From the NCBI GenBank assembly GCA_030141605.1, contig JAQGDQ010001148.1, positions 1 through 59,380 of the forward strand: 59,380 bases of DNA. Reading direction: 5' to 3'. A program made the position numbers and the translations under genes. Source of the DNA: Tubiluchus corallicola. Lineage: Eukaryota > Priapulida > Priapulimorpha > Priapulimorphida > Tubiluchidae. Under the pieces are notes generated by a model. The model searched no databases and was not told the origin of the DNA. It saw only the letters and a list, made by a program, of their open reading frames with translations. Below are positions 9,955-21,530 of this stretch, in pieces (within the stretch, counting starts at the first letter, position 1; every line of letters begins with the position of its first letter).

Positions 9955-12281
9955 TCAGATAATGTGTGAACTATGATAAGGATCATTATTATATATTAAC
10001 TGGGATGTTCCGGATCCGGTACCCCGAGTTTTTCTTTGGTTACGCAGTCGCCTGCGATGTTTGTTTAATTCGTCGCTTAAGTGTTTTATCATGGAAAGTT
10101 CCTCGACCCTGCCTGGAATACTGGCATAAAGCTTCCTATGTGGAATAGGAGGTTCAGGTGATACGGCTTGTTGGCCAATAAATGGCTGGACTTCAACTGT
10201 TTTAGCAGAGAAAGCGCAATCACATCTACCTAAATGTACAAAATAGTAACTTTAATTGTGACTTTAAAGCGCCTATAATATAAAGAGCAAAAAACGCATT
10301 TGTCGGTCTACAGTGTACCCTTTTTGCGCTACTTCAAGCAAAATTTCTTGCTGCCAGCGAATTATGGAAAATTTTTGCTTGCTGCAGTCAAATAGCAGCC
10401 ACGCTTGGCACGACAGTTTTGTGGCATTAAAACTAGGCGTATGACACTTGGCATTAAAACTAGGCGTGTGGCACTTGGCATCAAAACTAGGCGTGTGACA
10501 CTTGGCATCAAAACTAGGCGTGTGACACTTGGCATTAAAACTAGGCGTGTGACACTTGGCATTAAAACTAGGCGTGTGACACTTGGCATCAAAACTAGGC
10601 GTGTGGCACTTGGCATCAAAACTAGGCGTGTGACACTTGGCATCAAAACAAGGCGCATCAAAAATTAGACTTAGTGCAAAAATCAGCCCTTTTCTTTTGG
10701 TGCTTTCCTTTCCTTTCATTTTATTTTGAAGTATTTTTATTATTCTTGAAATAATTGCTAGACCAGCAGACCGAATTTCATACAGTCAGTAATTTACCGC
10801 TTTGCATTATTGCAAATAGATAAGTTTAAGATCTGAGAGTGGTCATTGTTAAAATGATAGATATAAACGAATATCTTGCTTACCTTGCTTATTATGTCTT
10901 GCCTTGTCTCGCCTTACCTTACCTTACCTGGCCTTACTTTGCCTTGCCTTGCCTTACCTTACCTTGCCTTGCCTTACTTTGCCTTGTCCTGCCTTATTAT
11001 GTCTTGCCTTACAATACCTTGCCTTGCGTTACCCTGCATTACCTTCCTTGCCAAGTTTCATATGCATACAATTCTTCCTCAATGGTTTACTTTGGCCAAC
11101 AGAAACAGTTTTCTTGTCCTCTAATGACCAAGCCCAGCATAGCTTAACTTGGGTTGCTAAACACACAATATGACCTCACAATAACACCACGATAAAACGA
11201 GTTATTTTTAAATTAAGTTCATGAGTGCTAAACATGAATGCATACTACTTACCAGGTGGACCTGGCAATCCACGTGGACCACGTAAACCAGTACCAGGGC
11301 GACCAGGAAGACCAGGAGGAGATGGCAGACCAGGAAGTCCACGAAGACCCTGTGCACCAGATGGTCCTGATGGGCCAGAAGGCCCTGATGGTCCGGGTGG
11401 TCCAGATGGACCAGAAGGTCCAGTTGCCCCTGTTGGGCCAGATGGCCCTGATGGGCCTGATAGACCTGGTGCACCAGATGGTCCTGATGGGCCAGAAGGC
11501 CCTGGTGGGCCTGATGGTCCCAGTGGGCCAGATGGACCAGTTGCCCCTCTTGGGCCAGATGGCCCCGATGGGCCAGATGGACCTGGTTCGCCAGAAGGAC
11601 CTGATGGGCCTGAAGGACCAGGACTGCCAGAAGGGCCAGAAGGACCAGAAGGACCAGAAGGACCAGGAGGCCCACTTGGGCCAGATGGACCTGCTGCACC
11701 AGATGGTCCTAGTGGGCCAGACGGCCCTATCGGGCCAGATGGACCGGTAGGCCCAGTTGCACCAGCTGGGCCCGAAGGACCAGAAGGGCCAGGTAGCCCT
11801 GATGGACCTGGTTCACCTGAAGGACCTGATGGGCCAGACGGCCCTGTTGGACCAGGTGGACCGGAAGGACCAGTTGCACCAGCTGGGCCTGAAGGACCAG
11901 AAGGACCAGGTGGACCTGTTTCACCAGATGGCCCTGATGGGCCAGACGGCCCTGTTGGACCAGGTGGACCAGAAGGACCAGTTGCACCTGCTGGGCCCGA
12001 AGGACCTGAAGGACCAGGAGGCCCTGATGGTCCTGGTTCACCAGAAGGACCTGGTGGGCCTGAAGAACCAGGATCACCGGAAGGGCCAGGAGGACCGGAA
12101 GGACCAGAAGGACCAGGGAGACCGCTTGGGCCAGGTGGACCTGTTCCGCCAGATGGCCCTGGTGGGCCAGACGGTCCTGTTGGACCTTCTGCGCCAGAAG
12201 GACCAGTTGCACCAGTTGGGCCTGAAGGACCAGAAGGACCAGGAGGACCAGGAGGACCAGACGGACAAGGATCATCACAAT
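9955..12281 (-). CDS. Non-fibrillar collagen-like protein, last two exons
   Basis: Exons (minus): 12281-11253 (1029 nt, phase 1 at both ends) and 10229-9955 (TGA at 9957-9955). The first follows acceptor ATTTTATTTTGCAG and ends CCTG|GTAAGT. The second follows GTACATTTAG, and the frame stays open across the join. Exon A encodes CDDPCPSG, then about 110 Gly-X-Y triplets rich in GPSGPSG, GPPGPSG and GATGPSG. Near its C-terminal end the register breaks at LPSPPG and GTGLRG. Exon B encodes a 90-residue non-collagenous tail: a Cys pair (RCDC), a Pro-rich stretch, then a basic helix-prone segment ([11 protein letters not shown]) ending [11 protein letters not shown] do not recognise this tail as C1q, fibrinogen, NC1 or a lectin. 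The protein is expected to be secreted and to trimerise, with Cys on both sides of the helix. The plus strand also reads as Gly-Pro-X, but only the minus strand has splice sites, stop and poly(A). The 5' exons, including the signal peptide, are not identified. Confidence 0.82.
10421..10655. repeat. 27-bp minisatellite, ~9 copies
   Basis: The unit is ACTTGGCATTAAAACTAGGC plus GTGTGAC (27 bp), repeated about nine times with C/T and A/G variants. It lies in the last intron of the collagen-like gene. Open frames on both strands are repeat artefacts. Confidence 0.95.
10875..11048. repeat. Imperfect (CCTTR)n pentanucleotide tract
   Basis: A run of CCTTG/CCTTA pentamers with irregular interruptions, in the same intron of the collagen-like gene. 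All three plus frames are open because of the repeat. Confidence 0.9.
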
Positions 12282-12477
12282 CTGCAAAATAAAATTGCAC
12301 GTAAGTAATTATTGTAAAAAAAAATTTCTTTGCTTTATCTATAAAAACTCTTGAAGAAAACTGAGAAAAGAGCTGTTTTCCTTCACCGACTTACGTGCAG
12401 GCTCTAACTTTAAACAATTCATCAATAAAATATTTAAACATTAGCAATTAATACTTACAAATTGTTAGTTACCGTTC

Positions 12478-12750
12478 AAATCATCATTATCATTATCATC
12501 ATCATCATCATCGTCGTCGTCGTCACCATTGTCATGATCTTCATCGTCAGCATCATGATCGTCGGCTGCAGTGGTGGCATCATCATCATCAATAGGTAAC
12601 GAACGAGGCAATAATGATGATGATGATGATGACGATGAAAATGAGGATGATTATGATGATGATTATGAGGATGAGGAACATGAGAGTGTCTTGATTACAT
12701 TAATACATTAAATTGATTACCGTTGTCATCGTCATCGTCATCATCACCCT
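12478..12750. repeat. ATC/GAT trinucleotide tracts in inverted arrangement
   Basis: ATC-type triplets (12484-12592) are followed by GAT-type triplets (12612-12675) and ATC again (12722-12745), so the blocks can pair as a long imperfect hairpin. One minus frame gives an Asp-rich run, but no acceptor precedes it. Confidence 0.85.
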
Positions 12751-15700
12751 GCGATGTGATGAGACAAGACATGAAAACCAACGCCAGCAAATACAGGTAG
12801 CCATGATTTCCAAAATTGAATGTCAACATCTAGAAAGAAAGATTACGGAGGAAAATTCATTTTACAGTAGCAAGTGTATACAAAATATATCCACAATTCT
12901 AATTAAGCTGTGGGGAAAACACCTATGCCTAACTAGTAATTTGATGGGTGATTGTCATGAAGTGTTTGCTGTTTCAACTAAAACATACATGCCGCCTCTG
13001 ATCTGAAAGTCCACTTTATATGGCCTCCAAAACTTGTAAGGCTAGGACATTACTGCAATTCAGTACCTCATCTTAGAAGATCATCTTTATCAACGAACTA
13101 GATTTTTCGGTTTCTGCCAAAACGATTTATGTTAAAGGAAGACCGGACAATTGTTCCTTATATTTGAATAATTAGCTTAGAAAGTTAATTAAAGGTAACC
13201 GAACACAGCTATTGCTTACGTCAGAAACTAACCACAGTTATTGCAATGGTAGGCATCTTCCCTTGTGCGCCAAGCACTTTGCATAGGTGTTACAATACTG
13301 TTCAATGATGTCACGAAAATGAACTTTACATCATATGACGTCAGAAACTAACTCAGCAGTTCGTGATCAAAGTTATCACGGCACCGCCTTCTATTTGTCG
13401 GCGCAGCGAATGTGACAAAAAGACGCCGCTGGCAGTCTTAGTAGATTCACTGAGCCGCGCGTAGTTATTAGCTCCGAGGTAGTTATTATTTAATCTAAGC
13501 TTTGATTTAAAATAAGCTATTGTAGTTTTCTTCAATATTTTAGAGCAATCTTTATTGTGAACTCGTGTTTACACAATCATCCGGTTTTCCTTTAAGTAGG
13601 CTTATTAAGAAGGCCTATGACTGAATGAAAAATACAACCTGCAATAATGTAGACAATAACAAAACTAGACTAGACCAGCAACACGTGCCACATACAAGAT
13701 AAGATGAGATCATATTATTCGTCTCCTGCAAGTTTAGGAGTTCATAGAAACATCTAGATATTTTTAAAATTTAGCAGAGAGAAAATGAAAGATATTTTGT
13801 GGTATCAATGCAGAAGGATACGTAAATAGTATGAAGAAAGAAAGAGAAAGACCACACGGCTAACTAAGTCAGCCACCCTTATTTTAGTGATTCTGTAGTT
13901 TTCAGAATAAACTGTTGATGGTGCAAAATTCCTTTGTTAAAATTCACCAAGTTGCTGAAAACTAGAATTAATAACAAAAGTAACAATGAGAAAATTGAAC
14001 AATATATATGTAAATATTGTGTCTGGCATTTGTAAATTAATATTTTATAACACTGAAGTACATTTATATGTTTTAAAATGTAATAAATAAATTTTAAACC
14101 TAAAAAAATTAACAAATGCAAAAGCAAAATAATTGAACTAATATATAATTATAGGTAAATAAAGTAGCATGATAATTACGGATATTAATACATGCGTGAA
14201 GCTTCAAAATTAATTTCAGTGTTTTTAATTGCGTTAACAATGAAACAACTTGAAATAACGACTGAATTGATTAAACAAAAAATGCATAACAAAGAGATAA
14301 GCAATCGTCTACGACTTATCAAACCCAAAAACTCATGGATTAATATTCAAAAGCAAATTACATAAAATATTCAATCAAAAAACGTTAAGCATGTACAGCA
14401 TTCTAGTTGAATAATACGATAAAAACTTACTGTTGTACTTTACTTTTTCGATGAGTGTACGACTTCTAGAACCTCACCACTACCGACTACCAATCACCAA
14501 ACTTGAATTCGCTCGAATCAGAAAAACGTCCACTGATTAACAGCCAATCATCAGACATCATAGAAATAGGTAAACTGGCAAAAGTATGGATTTGTATTGC
14601 ATTTGACTAATTGCAAGTTTTTATATTAGACATTTCAAAATCAGTTCATTGGTCTTAGCTGTGAGTAATGGATGAAATTAGCTAATACCACTAGGCAAAG
14701 TTGCCAAGGCACCAAATTCTAGAAAAACTTTTTCATTTTAAACCTTGGGATAAATAATAACCTTAGTGCATGTTTAACTGCTTAAGTGCATAACGTACAA
14801 ACGAATTTCATGCCACAATGTAGGCCAAGGCCTCGGTAACACGGAGTTGCCTTCCCGCAACAAAACACGTTACGTCATTTCAGGCAGGCGCTACTTACGC
14901 GTTACTTTGTTTTTGTATTATTGTAGTATTACTGTGGTATGTGAACGTTTGTAATACTTATGTAGTGTAGTATCTGTAATGTTTTATATTTGTGGTATTT
15001 ATTTAAAGCGATATACATACGATATATGGCCTACTACTTTACATCTAAACACAAATTATTGTGTATTGTTCGAATGTATAATTGTGCCATGTGTCTATGT
15101 GAACGTACATGTATTAATTCCGTCTATAATATGTATTATTTTATATGAGATTGTGCTTGTAAAAGTGTGCTCTAGTTTTTTTAGATAGGAGTATTTTACT
15201 GTAGCTAATATCTTTTTTACTTTATTACTTGTGTTTTCATGCACCCCTACTGCACTCGCAGTTTTAATTTTTTGCACCAGACGCGTTTGCCTATTAGCAG
15301 TGTAGCCCAGCATTCACTGAATGATATTTCACACTGTATAATGTATACTATCATTGCTTTAATTACAAATAAATATAAATATATATATATATATATATAT
15401 TTATGTGCATCGTTTGTATAGTTTACATAAAGCAACAGAGCAAAGTAACCGTTAATAGCAGCAAATCCTTCCGTTCATAAAAACGTTTCTTGAAATAGCA
15501 ATTATAAGTTTATAAGAGATGAACTTATAAGAAATCGAAGCCCTCGGGAGGTTAATACAGAAAGGAAACGAATTTAAAAGAGGTGGCTGACGCTAGACAG
15601 CAAAAAGGTTCAATAAAGTAAACTTAACAGACCAGAGTTATGATTGTCAAGCTACAATGTTGAAGTACATCAGTGAACCTCAAAAAGTAGTTTAGGTTTT

Positions 15701-15792
15701 AAAAAATTTCAGATGCAAAAGCTGAGAGAAAAACTGACCAAGAGTATGAATTGTACATTAAGAATGGGCAGCTGAAATTCAAATTGGGCTCT
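12751..15792. other. No gene recognised; probably intron or 5' region of the collagen-like gene
   Basis: AT-rich DNA. Donor-like sites occur on the minus strand (for example ACAACAGTAAGTT near 14430), but none is flanked by a convincing coding exon. A (TA)n tract occupies 15378-15400. Confidence 0.4.
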
Positions 15793-15800
15793 TAGAGACC

Positions 15801-17415
15801 AAGGTTGGTACAAAAAATACCGTACTTAGTACCTTTACAAAATACCGTCCGTATTTCCGTGTCATACCTGCAAAATTGAATCGTACCGTACTAATACGAT
15901 AAAAATTAATATCGTACCGTAATTTCGTATCAAATTCTGTACCAAGTTCATGTTGGACATATTGTGAGAGTCATAAAAATTAATTGTAAACTCGATTAAT
16001 ATATCAATTCCATTCTATTTATGCACGATTTCATACCATTCAGTTTGAAATTCCGTACCAATTATTTTAGGCAACAAAGTTACATACTATGACGATATAA
16101 ATTTAGTTTAAGCTACTTTTTGTTTTATTAATAATTATTTGGCAGACACGACGACTGTGTAATTGTCTTAAATTACTTGCTCACTAGTGACAAACTTGTA
16201 ATGTTAATTCACATTTAATGTCTGACTTAAAACACCTGTAACCATAATTATAATCATAATACAACGCTATTTACTACTAGAAGTTATATGCAGCTTTTAT
16301 AGAAAAACGTAGAACGCACTTCAACTTAAGAAACAATCTAACATAAATCCGCCTTAAGCTTGATAACTTTACCTGCACGTAAATTGTTTATATGCATAAA
16401 AATACATGGTTATTAAATGCTGTGGCCACGCAGGTTAATAATGCCGGTGCGTCTCGAATTTCTTTTGCCGGCAAAGCAAACATTCAGCTAAGGTGAGATG
16501 CAGTTCATAAATCGTTGCTGTTTTGCACAGATCGGCAAAGTTCTAAACGTTCCTCGTTAAGGACATACATTTTGAAATGTTTTTGTTTCAAAAGAATCTA
16601 TATAACTTAAGATGTTCAGTATATTTCTACACAAAGCGTTAACAGTCAGAAATAGGAGTTAAAATATCGTTGTTACATGAATAGGCGTGAAACATGGGAA
16701 ACAAAAAATACCCGACGTTATTTACGGGAAATGACAACCTGGGGTTTGTAAACAACTGTCGGATTCTGCACCCAAATGTAGCAGCATAAGCTGTTTTGTT
16801 TTCGTGTGCTCAGCATTAATTAGGGAGAACAATAAGTCGCACTCATGAGCAGGGCCTATTTCAGCCTAGGCGAGGCCTGGGGAAGTGGGGCGTGTGAGGC
16901 CCCATCGGGGGTGGGGCGAATGTTTGGCACCCAGAAAATTTTTGAACTGCTAGAACGCCGGAGAAGCATTTTCGAAGAGAAAATATGGAGTTTTACAGTT
17001 GTTAAAGGAAAGAACTATTGAAAGAAAAACTGCTTTATTCTCAAGACCAGTCCTTAATACTTGTCAATACTGGCAAACAGCGTGCGTGCGGCAAGAGAGA
17101 GAGAGAAAGAGAGAGAGAGGAGACAGTATGTTTGCATAAAGCAAAAAATATTACCTTCTCGCGAGGCCCCCCTGGAGGGTGAGGCCCCGGGGAAGTATCC
17201 CCACTTACCCCCCTTGAAATAGGCCCTGCTCATGAGCATAACAGGTCGTCACGCTAAGTTGTTACAAGAAAAATAGTACGGAAAAGGTACAGAAAAGGTA
17301 CGAAAAGATACCATAATTTCTTGCCGTACCTTACTGCTGAAATTGTACCGTAATTTGGGACAAACTATACTTTTAAGAAATTTTATTTCGTACCGTACGG
17401 TATTCCCAGCCTTCC
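15801..17415. mobile_element. hAT-like non-autonomous DNA transposon, 8-bp TSD
   Basis: The direct repeat TAGAGACC flanks the element at 15793-15800 and 17416-17423. The termini are imperfect inverted repeats: left AAGGTTGGTAC...AATACCGTAC, right (reverse complement) GGAAGGCTGGGAATACCGTAC. Many TACCGTA/GGTACG subterminal motifs occur on both sides, as expected for transposase-binding sites. No transposase frame remains. The 8-bp target duplication is the hallmark of the hAT superfamily. A second inverted-repeat element is nested at 16842-17236. Confidence 0.7.
16842..17236. mobile_element. Nested ~395-bp MITE-like element with 22-bp TIRs
   Basis: The left end CTCATGAGCAGGGCCTATTT (16842 onward) is repeated perfectly, inverted, at the right end (17215-17236), a 22-bp terminal inverted repeat. 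GC-rich subterminal sequence (GAGGCCCC / GGGGCCTC) extends the imperfect pairing. A (GA)n tract lies inside at 17095-17120. No obvious target duplication was identified. It has no coding capacity. Confidence 0.75.
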
Positions 17416-17423
17416 TAGAGACC

Positions 17424-18690
17424 TGGGACAATGGAATCATAAATTCAATCAAAACAACTCTGAAACTTAACTAGTACCTTACAACACATGTATAAGGCAT
17501 CCGGGAACCATTATAATTGCATTATACATACAAAAAATCAATTTTGCCGGTTATTTTGCACAGTGGGTTGACATCATGGGAGAAAAGATTGCGGGGGGGG
17601 CACTAAGAATAATTTCACCCTAGGGTATGAAATACATAGAGTTAGCTGAACAATATATAATAATTAATCTGTTCTGATTGGTAAGAATATACATAGGATC
17701 GAATTTGAATAGACCTACTAATAAATAATAATATTGCTACATTTAAGTGACGCTGTTAATTTGCTATTGCATGTATACTATGCAGTAAAATATCTCAGTT
17801 TGCTTCTTTTGAATATATAAGACTTTCACTTCTCAGGCTTATGATATTTTAAATAAAATGGATAAGAGTTTAATAATGTCATAAGAAATTTCAACTGATA
17901 TAACATGAACGAGAAATGCACTACTAATGTTACAATAATGAACAGCAAAATAGCCAATAAAAGTCAATAATAATTCCTTCTTTCATCAACAAAGATGATT
18001 TTCCTCTTCTGCTGTCCCACGCCTCTTCTCTTTTTTAAAAGAAAAAGGACGGATTTCTAATTTTCAATGTTACTTACACGTCGCTTGCAGCAAGAGTTGC
18101 ATAGTTTACTAGTTTACTTCATAACTTTTTAAGATACTCTTTATTTTAAAATGCTTTGTTTTAACTGTGAACATATACGAATTTTGTGTTTTTTTCGGTT
18201 ACAAGTTCAGTTTAAAGTTTAATGTTCATTTATTTTTATATGGTAAAACCCACATAACTATACGCTTTAGCGCTGTACAGAGAAAAACACGTAAAACTAA
18301 TACTAGAATGGCGATTTTGAGCAGCTTGAAATAACACAAGCTTCACGTAGAAAACTAAAAAGTATTAAATAAAATATACAAGAACTTATTCCTTTGTTAA
18401 ATAGTTAATCAGTCCGTTAGAAAAAACAGTTCACTTCATGTTAAAATGTTTTATGATACGTTTTGTGAACATCAAAGTAAAAAATCTCCATATTTCAGTG
18501 CAATGATATTAATAAAATTCAATATGGTTATAGACAGACTTTTAAACTGTAGTCACTTACACGTTTGCATGAATGTTTCAACATTTTGACGAAACCGCCG
18601 CACTATTATAGCGGAAAAAATTCTACAAAACTTTTAAGATGTGCAGCTATTGCGGTGTAAAAGAAACAATATTATCACCACCATACTTAC
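17424..18690. other. No gene recognised
   Basis: AT-rich sequence. A G-run (17591-17599) and donor-like minus-strand sites near 18070 and 18555 were seen, but no exon could be supported. Confidence 0.4.
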
Positions 18691-18741
18691 GATTGCAAGC
18701 TTGACCAGAACTTTGCACAAGATTTGCTGTTGGTTTGTTCA
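18691..18741 (-). CDS. Candidate upstream exon of the collagen-like gene
   Basis: A 51-nt minus-strand exon, phase 1 at both ends, with acceptor CTGTTTTAG and a strong donor AATC|GTAAGTATGG. It encodes NKPTANLVQSSGQACN and would join in frame to the collagen exon as ...ACN-H-CDDPC, continuing a Cys-rich N-terminal non-collagenous segment. The 6.4-kb intron contains a hAT-like insertion. Evidence is limited to splice sites, phase and composition. Confidence 0.3.
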
Positions 18742-19310
18742 CTAAAACAGTAATGACAATGACACTACATTCACGTGATATCTGTCTTTTTGACACCAAC
18801 GTGTCACGTGACTTACGTTAGTTACGTCGCAGAAAGAATGCCTATCGTTTAATTGTCACGAGAGGAGTACTGTTCCCAAGTAGGAATATTGTATTCTTTT
18901 CAAGAGTTATAACGTTATCTAAGTTATAAGATAAACGGTTAAACTTGAGACCTCAAAAATAGGTAATGTAAATTGGTAAAAATTATCAATATTTGGCAAA
19001 TAGATGTAACTACCCCATAACTGAATTTATTATCGACCGGTTTCGAATAAACAGTTCATTGTCAAGGCATCTAAAACAAAGAAATTTACCAGAATTTAGA
19101 ACAACACCGATATACAATTCAGTAGTTAGATAACCAAAATATGTATGATATGACGTCACAAACGAACATAATTTTCAACAGCAAAAATATTCCACTTGCA
19201 CGTGTTTGTGAAATAAAAAAATAATAAAAAATACAAGTACAGTATCACCGTAAGAGATTCAGTGTGTTTTAATAAAACTAGGCAAGCTTTCAGATATAAA
19301 TTCAGATTCT

Positions 19311-19640
19311 AAATTTACCGCTGTTCTCACGCATGAGCTGTCGAACGTATGCATAACGTGAGAAACGAACACATCTGAACAGAGAGGTACAGCACCTGTT
19401 TTTCTGCGCAACGCATTTTCGACGTGCAGGCGCAAGTGCCTGTCTAACTAGAAAACGGCGAAATGCACGTAAGAGCGAAGAACTATTGGCGCGAATGTAA
19501 AATTGTATTCGTGTGGTAATAATTCTTTCAAGTAAGTCATTTTTGAAAAAAATACTATTTTTCTTTTCATTATTTTAAAGGGTAGACTGTGTTGTCTTAC
19601 AGTTAAAGATTGTGCCCGGTTTTGCTTTAAGTTTGGGGGT
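19311..19640. repeat. Dispersed repeat family 1, copy A
   Basis: About 330 bp similar, in the same orientation, to 31877-32195. Shared blocks include AAATTTACCGCT, ACACATCTGAAC, GGCGAAATGCA and AAGTCATTTTTGAAAAAAAT. This is probably an old mobile-element fragment. The short open frame on the minus strand here is not a gene. Confidence 0.8.
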
Positions 19641-20449
19641 CTAGGTATCAATTGCTCGGCGTTTTACATGAGACAAAATAACTCCTCAATGCTACTGATA
19701 CCGGCGTAAAGCTGATTTACACCTACTAACTAATAGGTGATTTACACCTGCTAACAACTACATCCTACCTACAACTATCTAATAACAAATTCAAAGGTGT
19801 CACTCACCTCTGAATTTAATCGTTCTCCAAAGTGGCACACCCTCAAGGTAGGCAAACGCTCTAATAGTTTTTCAAAACATTTAAAAGCGAATGACATTTT
19901 TTTACCTTCAGGACAAACATGTAAGTTAAACCTGGCTAGGGCTGAATTGTTCAGCTCAAGAGAATGATACGCTTTACAAAGGATAAACTTGTAAGAGATA
20001 AACTACGTAAGAGTTGATTCAATGATGTGACAGACGTGAAAAGAATTCCAGGAGGCAGAATGATAACGTTTGGTGGCTTTGGACATTAGTGACTGTTGTA
20101 CGTTATCTGTTAAATGAGCCACATTTATGAAGAAAATAAACGTTGTCTTTTCACTCTACCCATTATCATTACTATGTAATGACTTTTCACACTCCATCAA
20201 TTCAGTTAATAATTACATTGTGTGAACAAGCATACTAACAAGTGTTCACACTAATGTCACCAAATTAACAAGTTTCAGATTCTTTGTTAGACTGAACTGC
20301 AAATATGTGTACATAGTACAGTACACTAATTAAACTCAAATGACATCACAAACTAATAACAAAAAACACAAACAACAGCAAATCATACAATCTACAACGG
20401 CACACATACAAAATTACCACCAAATGAAAAAAGTTTCTCAGGTGAGTCA

Positions 20450-20525
20450 CTGGGAAAGATTCAGATTTCGGTCCCTACTCACTATCTTCAATCTTTCCCG
20501 GTGGGGACCCAGTCACATTGACAGC
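20450..20525. repeat. Small imperfect inverted repeat
   Basis: GTCACTGGGAAAGATT on the left faces AATCTTTCCC...CCCAGTCAC on the right, giving a ~75-bp hairpin. Donor-like GTGAGT occurs on both strands inside it. It could be a short foldback element; no coding role is supported. Confidence 0.5.
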
Positions 20526-21178
20526 CCGACATTAGATGTACAAAGCACACACAGAACATCAACGTAAACCAACTGCAACGATGACAAAAATAGAGAAGCA
20601 GTTCCTACAACGTGACCACAAAGCGTATTTAAGTAATTTTAGATATTCATAAGTACGCTTATATAAGAATTTTTAGTTCAGTATCGCTGATTTATAGCTT
20701 GCTAATGACCAGGAATTAAGTTTGTGGAATTTTCATTTCTAACCGGCGATATACTACATTATTTCAGTGAAATTTCGGACAAACACTAACATTTATCGGA
20801 CGAAGTACACTTCACTTGTAAGTTATAGCAATTTTGTGCAAACATAGCGAAATGTTATTGAATGGGATAGGTATGAGTAATTAATTTCTGTTTTGCATGT
20901 TAGTGGGCACATCTAGCAGCATTCTGTCGAACAGCACCTCTTGTAGTTCAGCCACTGCTGTCAGGTTTTAGCAGAAAAAGACTCAAATTATTGCTGTTCC
21001 TTTGCCTTTGAATAGGGAGAATCACTAGAAATATACATTTGTACAAAAAGTACCCTAACTAGAGCAAGCCTGAGGCTCAAATGTGTAGTAAGGATTTATC
21101 TGAAATGTTTTTGTAGGTCACAATAGACAATTATAACTATCATTGCAAAATGTCCAAACAAAATTTTACTCATTCCTT

Positions 21179-21530
21179 AGCAACTGTTTGTAGCGTGTTG
21201 GTAATTTTGTCATTTTTAACAACTGTTTGTAGCGTGTTGGTAATTTTTTCATTTTTAACAACTGTTTGTAGCGTGTTAGGAATTTTACTTATTCTTTAAC
21301 AACTGTTTGTAACTTGTTGGTAATTTTGTCATTTTTTAAAAACTGCTTGTAGGGCGTTCGTAATTTTGGTAATTCCTTAACAACTGTTTGTAGCGTGTTG
21401 GTAATTTTTTGACATTTTTAACAACTGTTTGTAGCGTGTTGGTTATTTTTGACATTTTTAATAACTGTTTGTAGCGTGTTGGTAATTTTGTTATTTTTTA
21501 GCAATTGTTTATAGCGTTTTGGTAAATTAT
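21179..21530. repeat. ~40-bp minisatellite, 9 copies
   Basis: Nine imperfect units of 39-41 bp with core AACTGTTTGTAGCGTGTTGG followed by TAATTTTGTCATTTTT. Confidence 0.92.

Noticed and set aside
11225-12292. Plus-strand collagen-like frame (GPDGPEG)
   Set aside because: No plus-strand splice sites or stop context; the minus strand has perfect acceptor, donor, a phase-matched last exon and poly(A).
12478-12600. Asp-rich minus-strand frame as an acidic exon
   Set aside because: Derived from GAT microsatellite; no acceptor upstream.
19790-19905. Minus-strand exon ending at the strong donor CAGAG|GTGAGTGAC
   Set aside because: Open frame has no signal peptide or motif, and its phase 0 end does not fit the candidate collagen exon at 18691.
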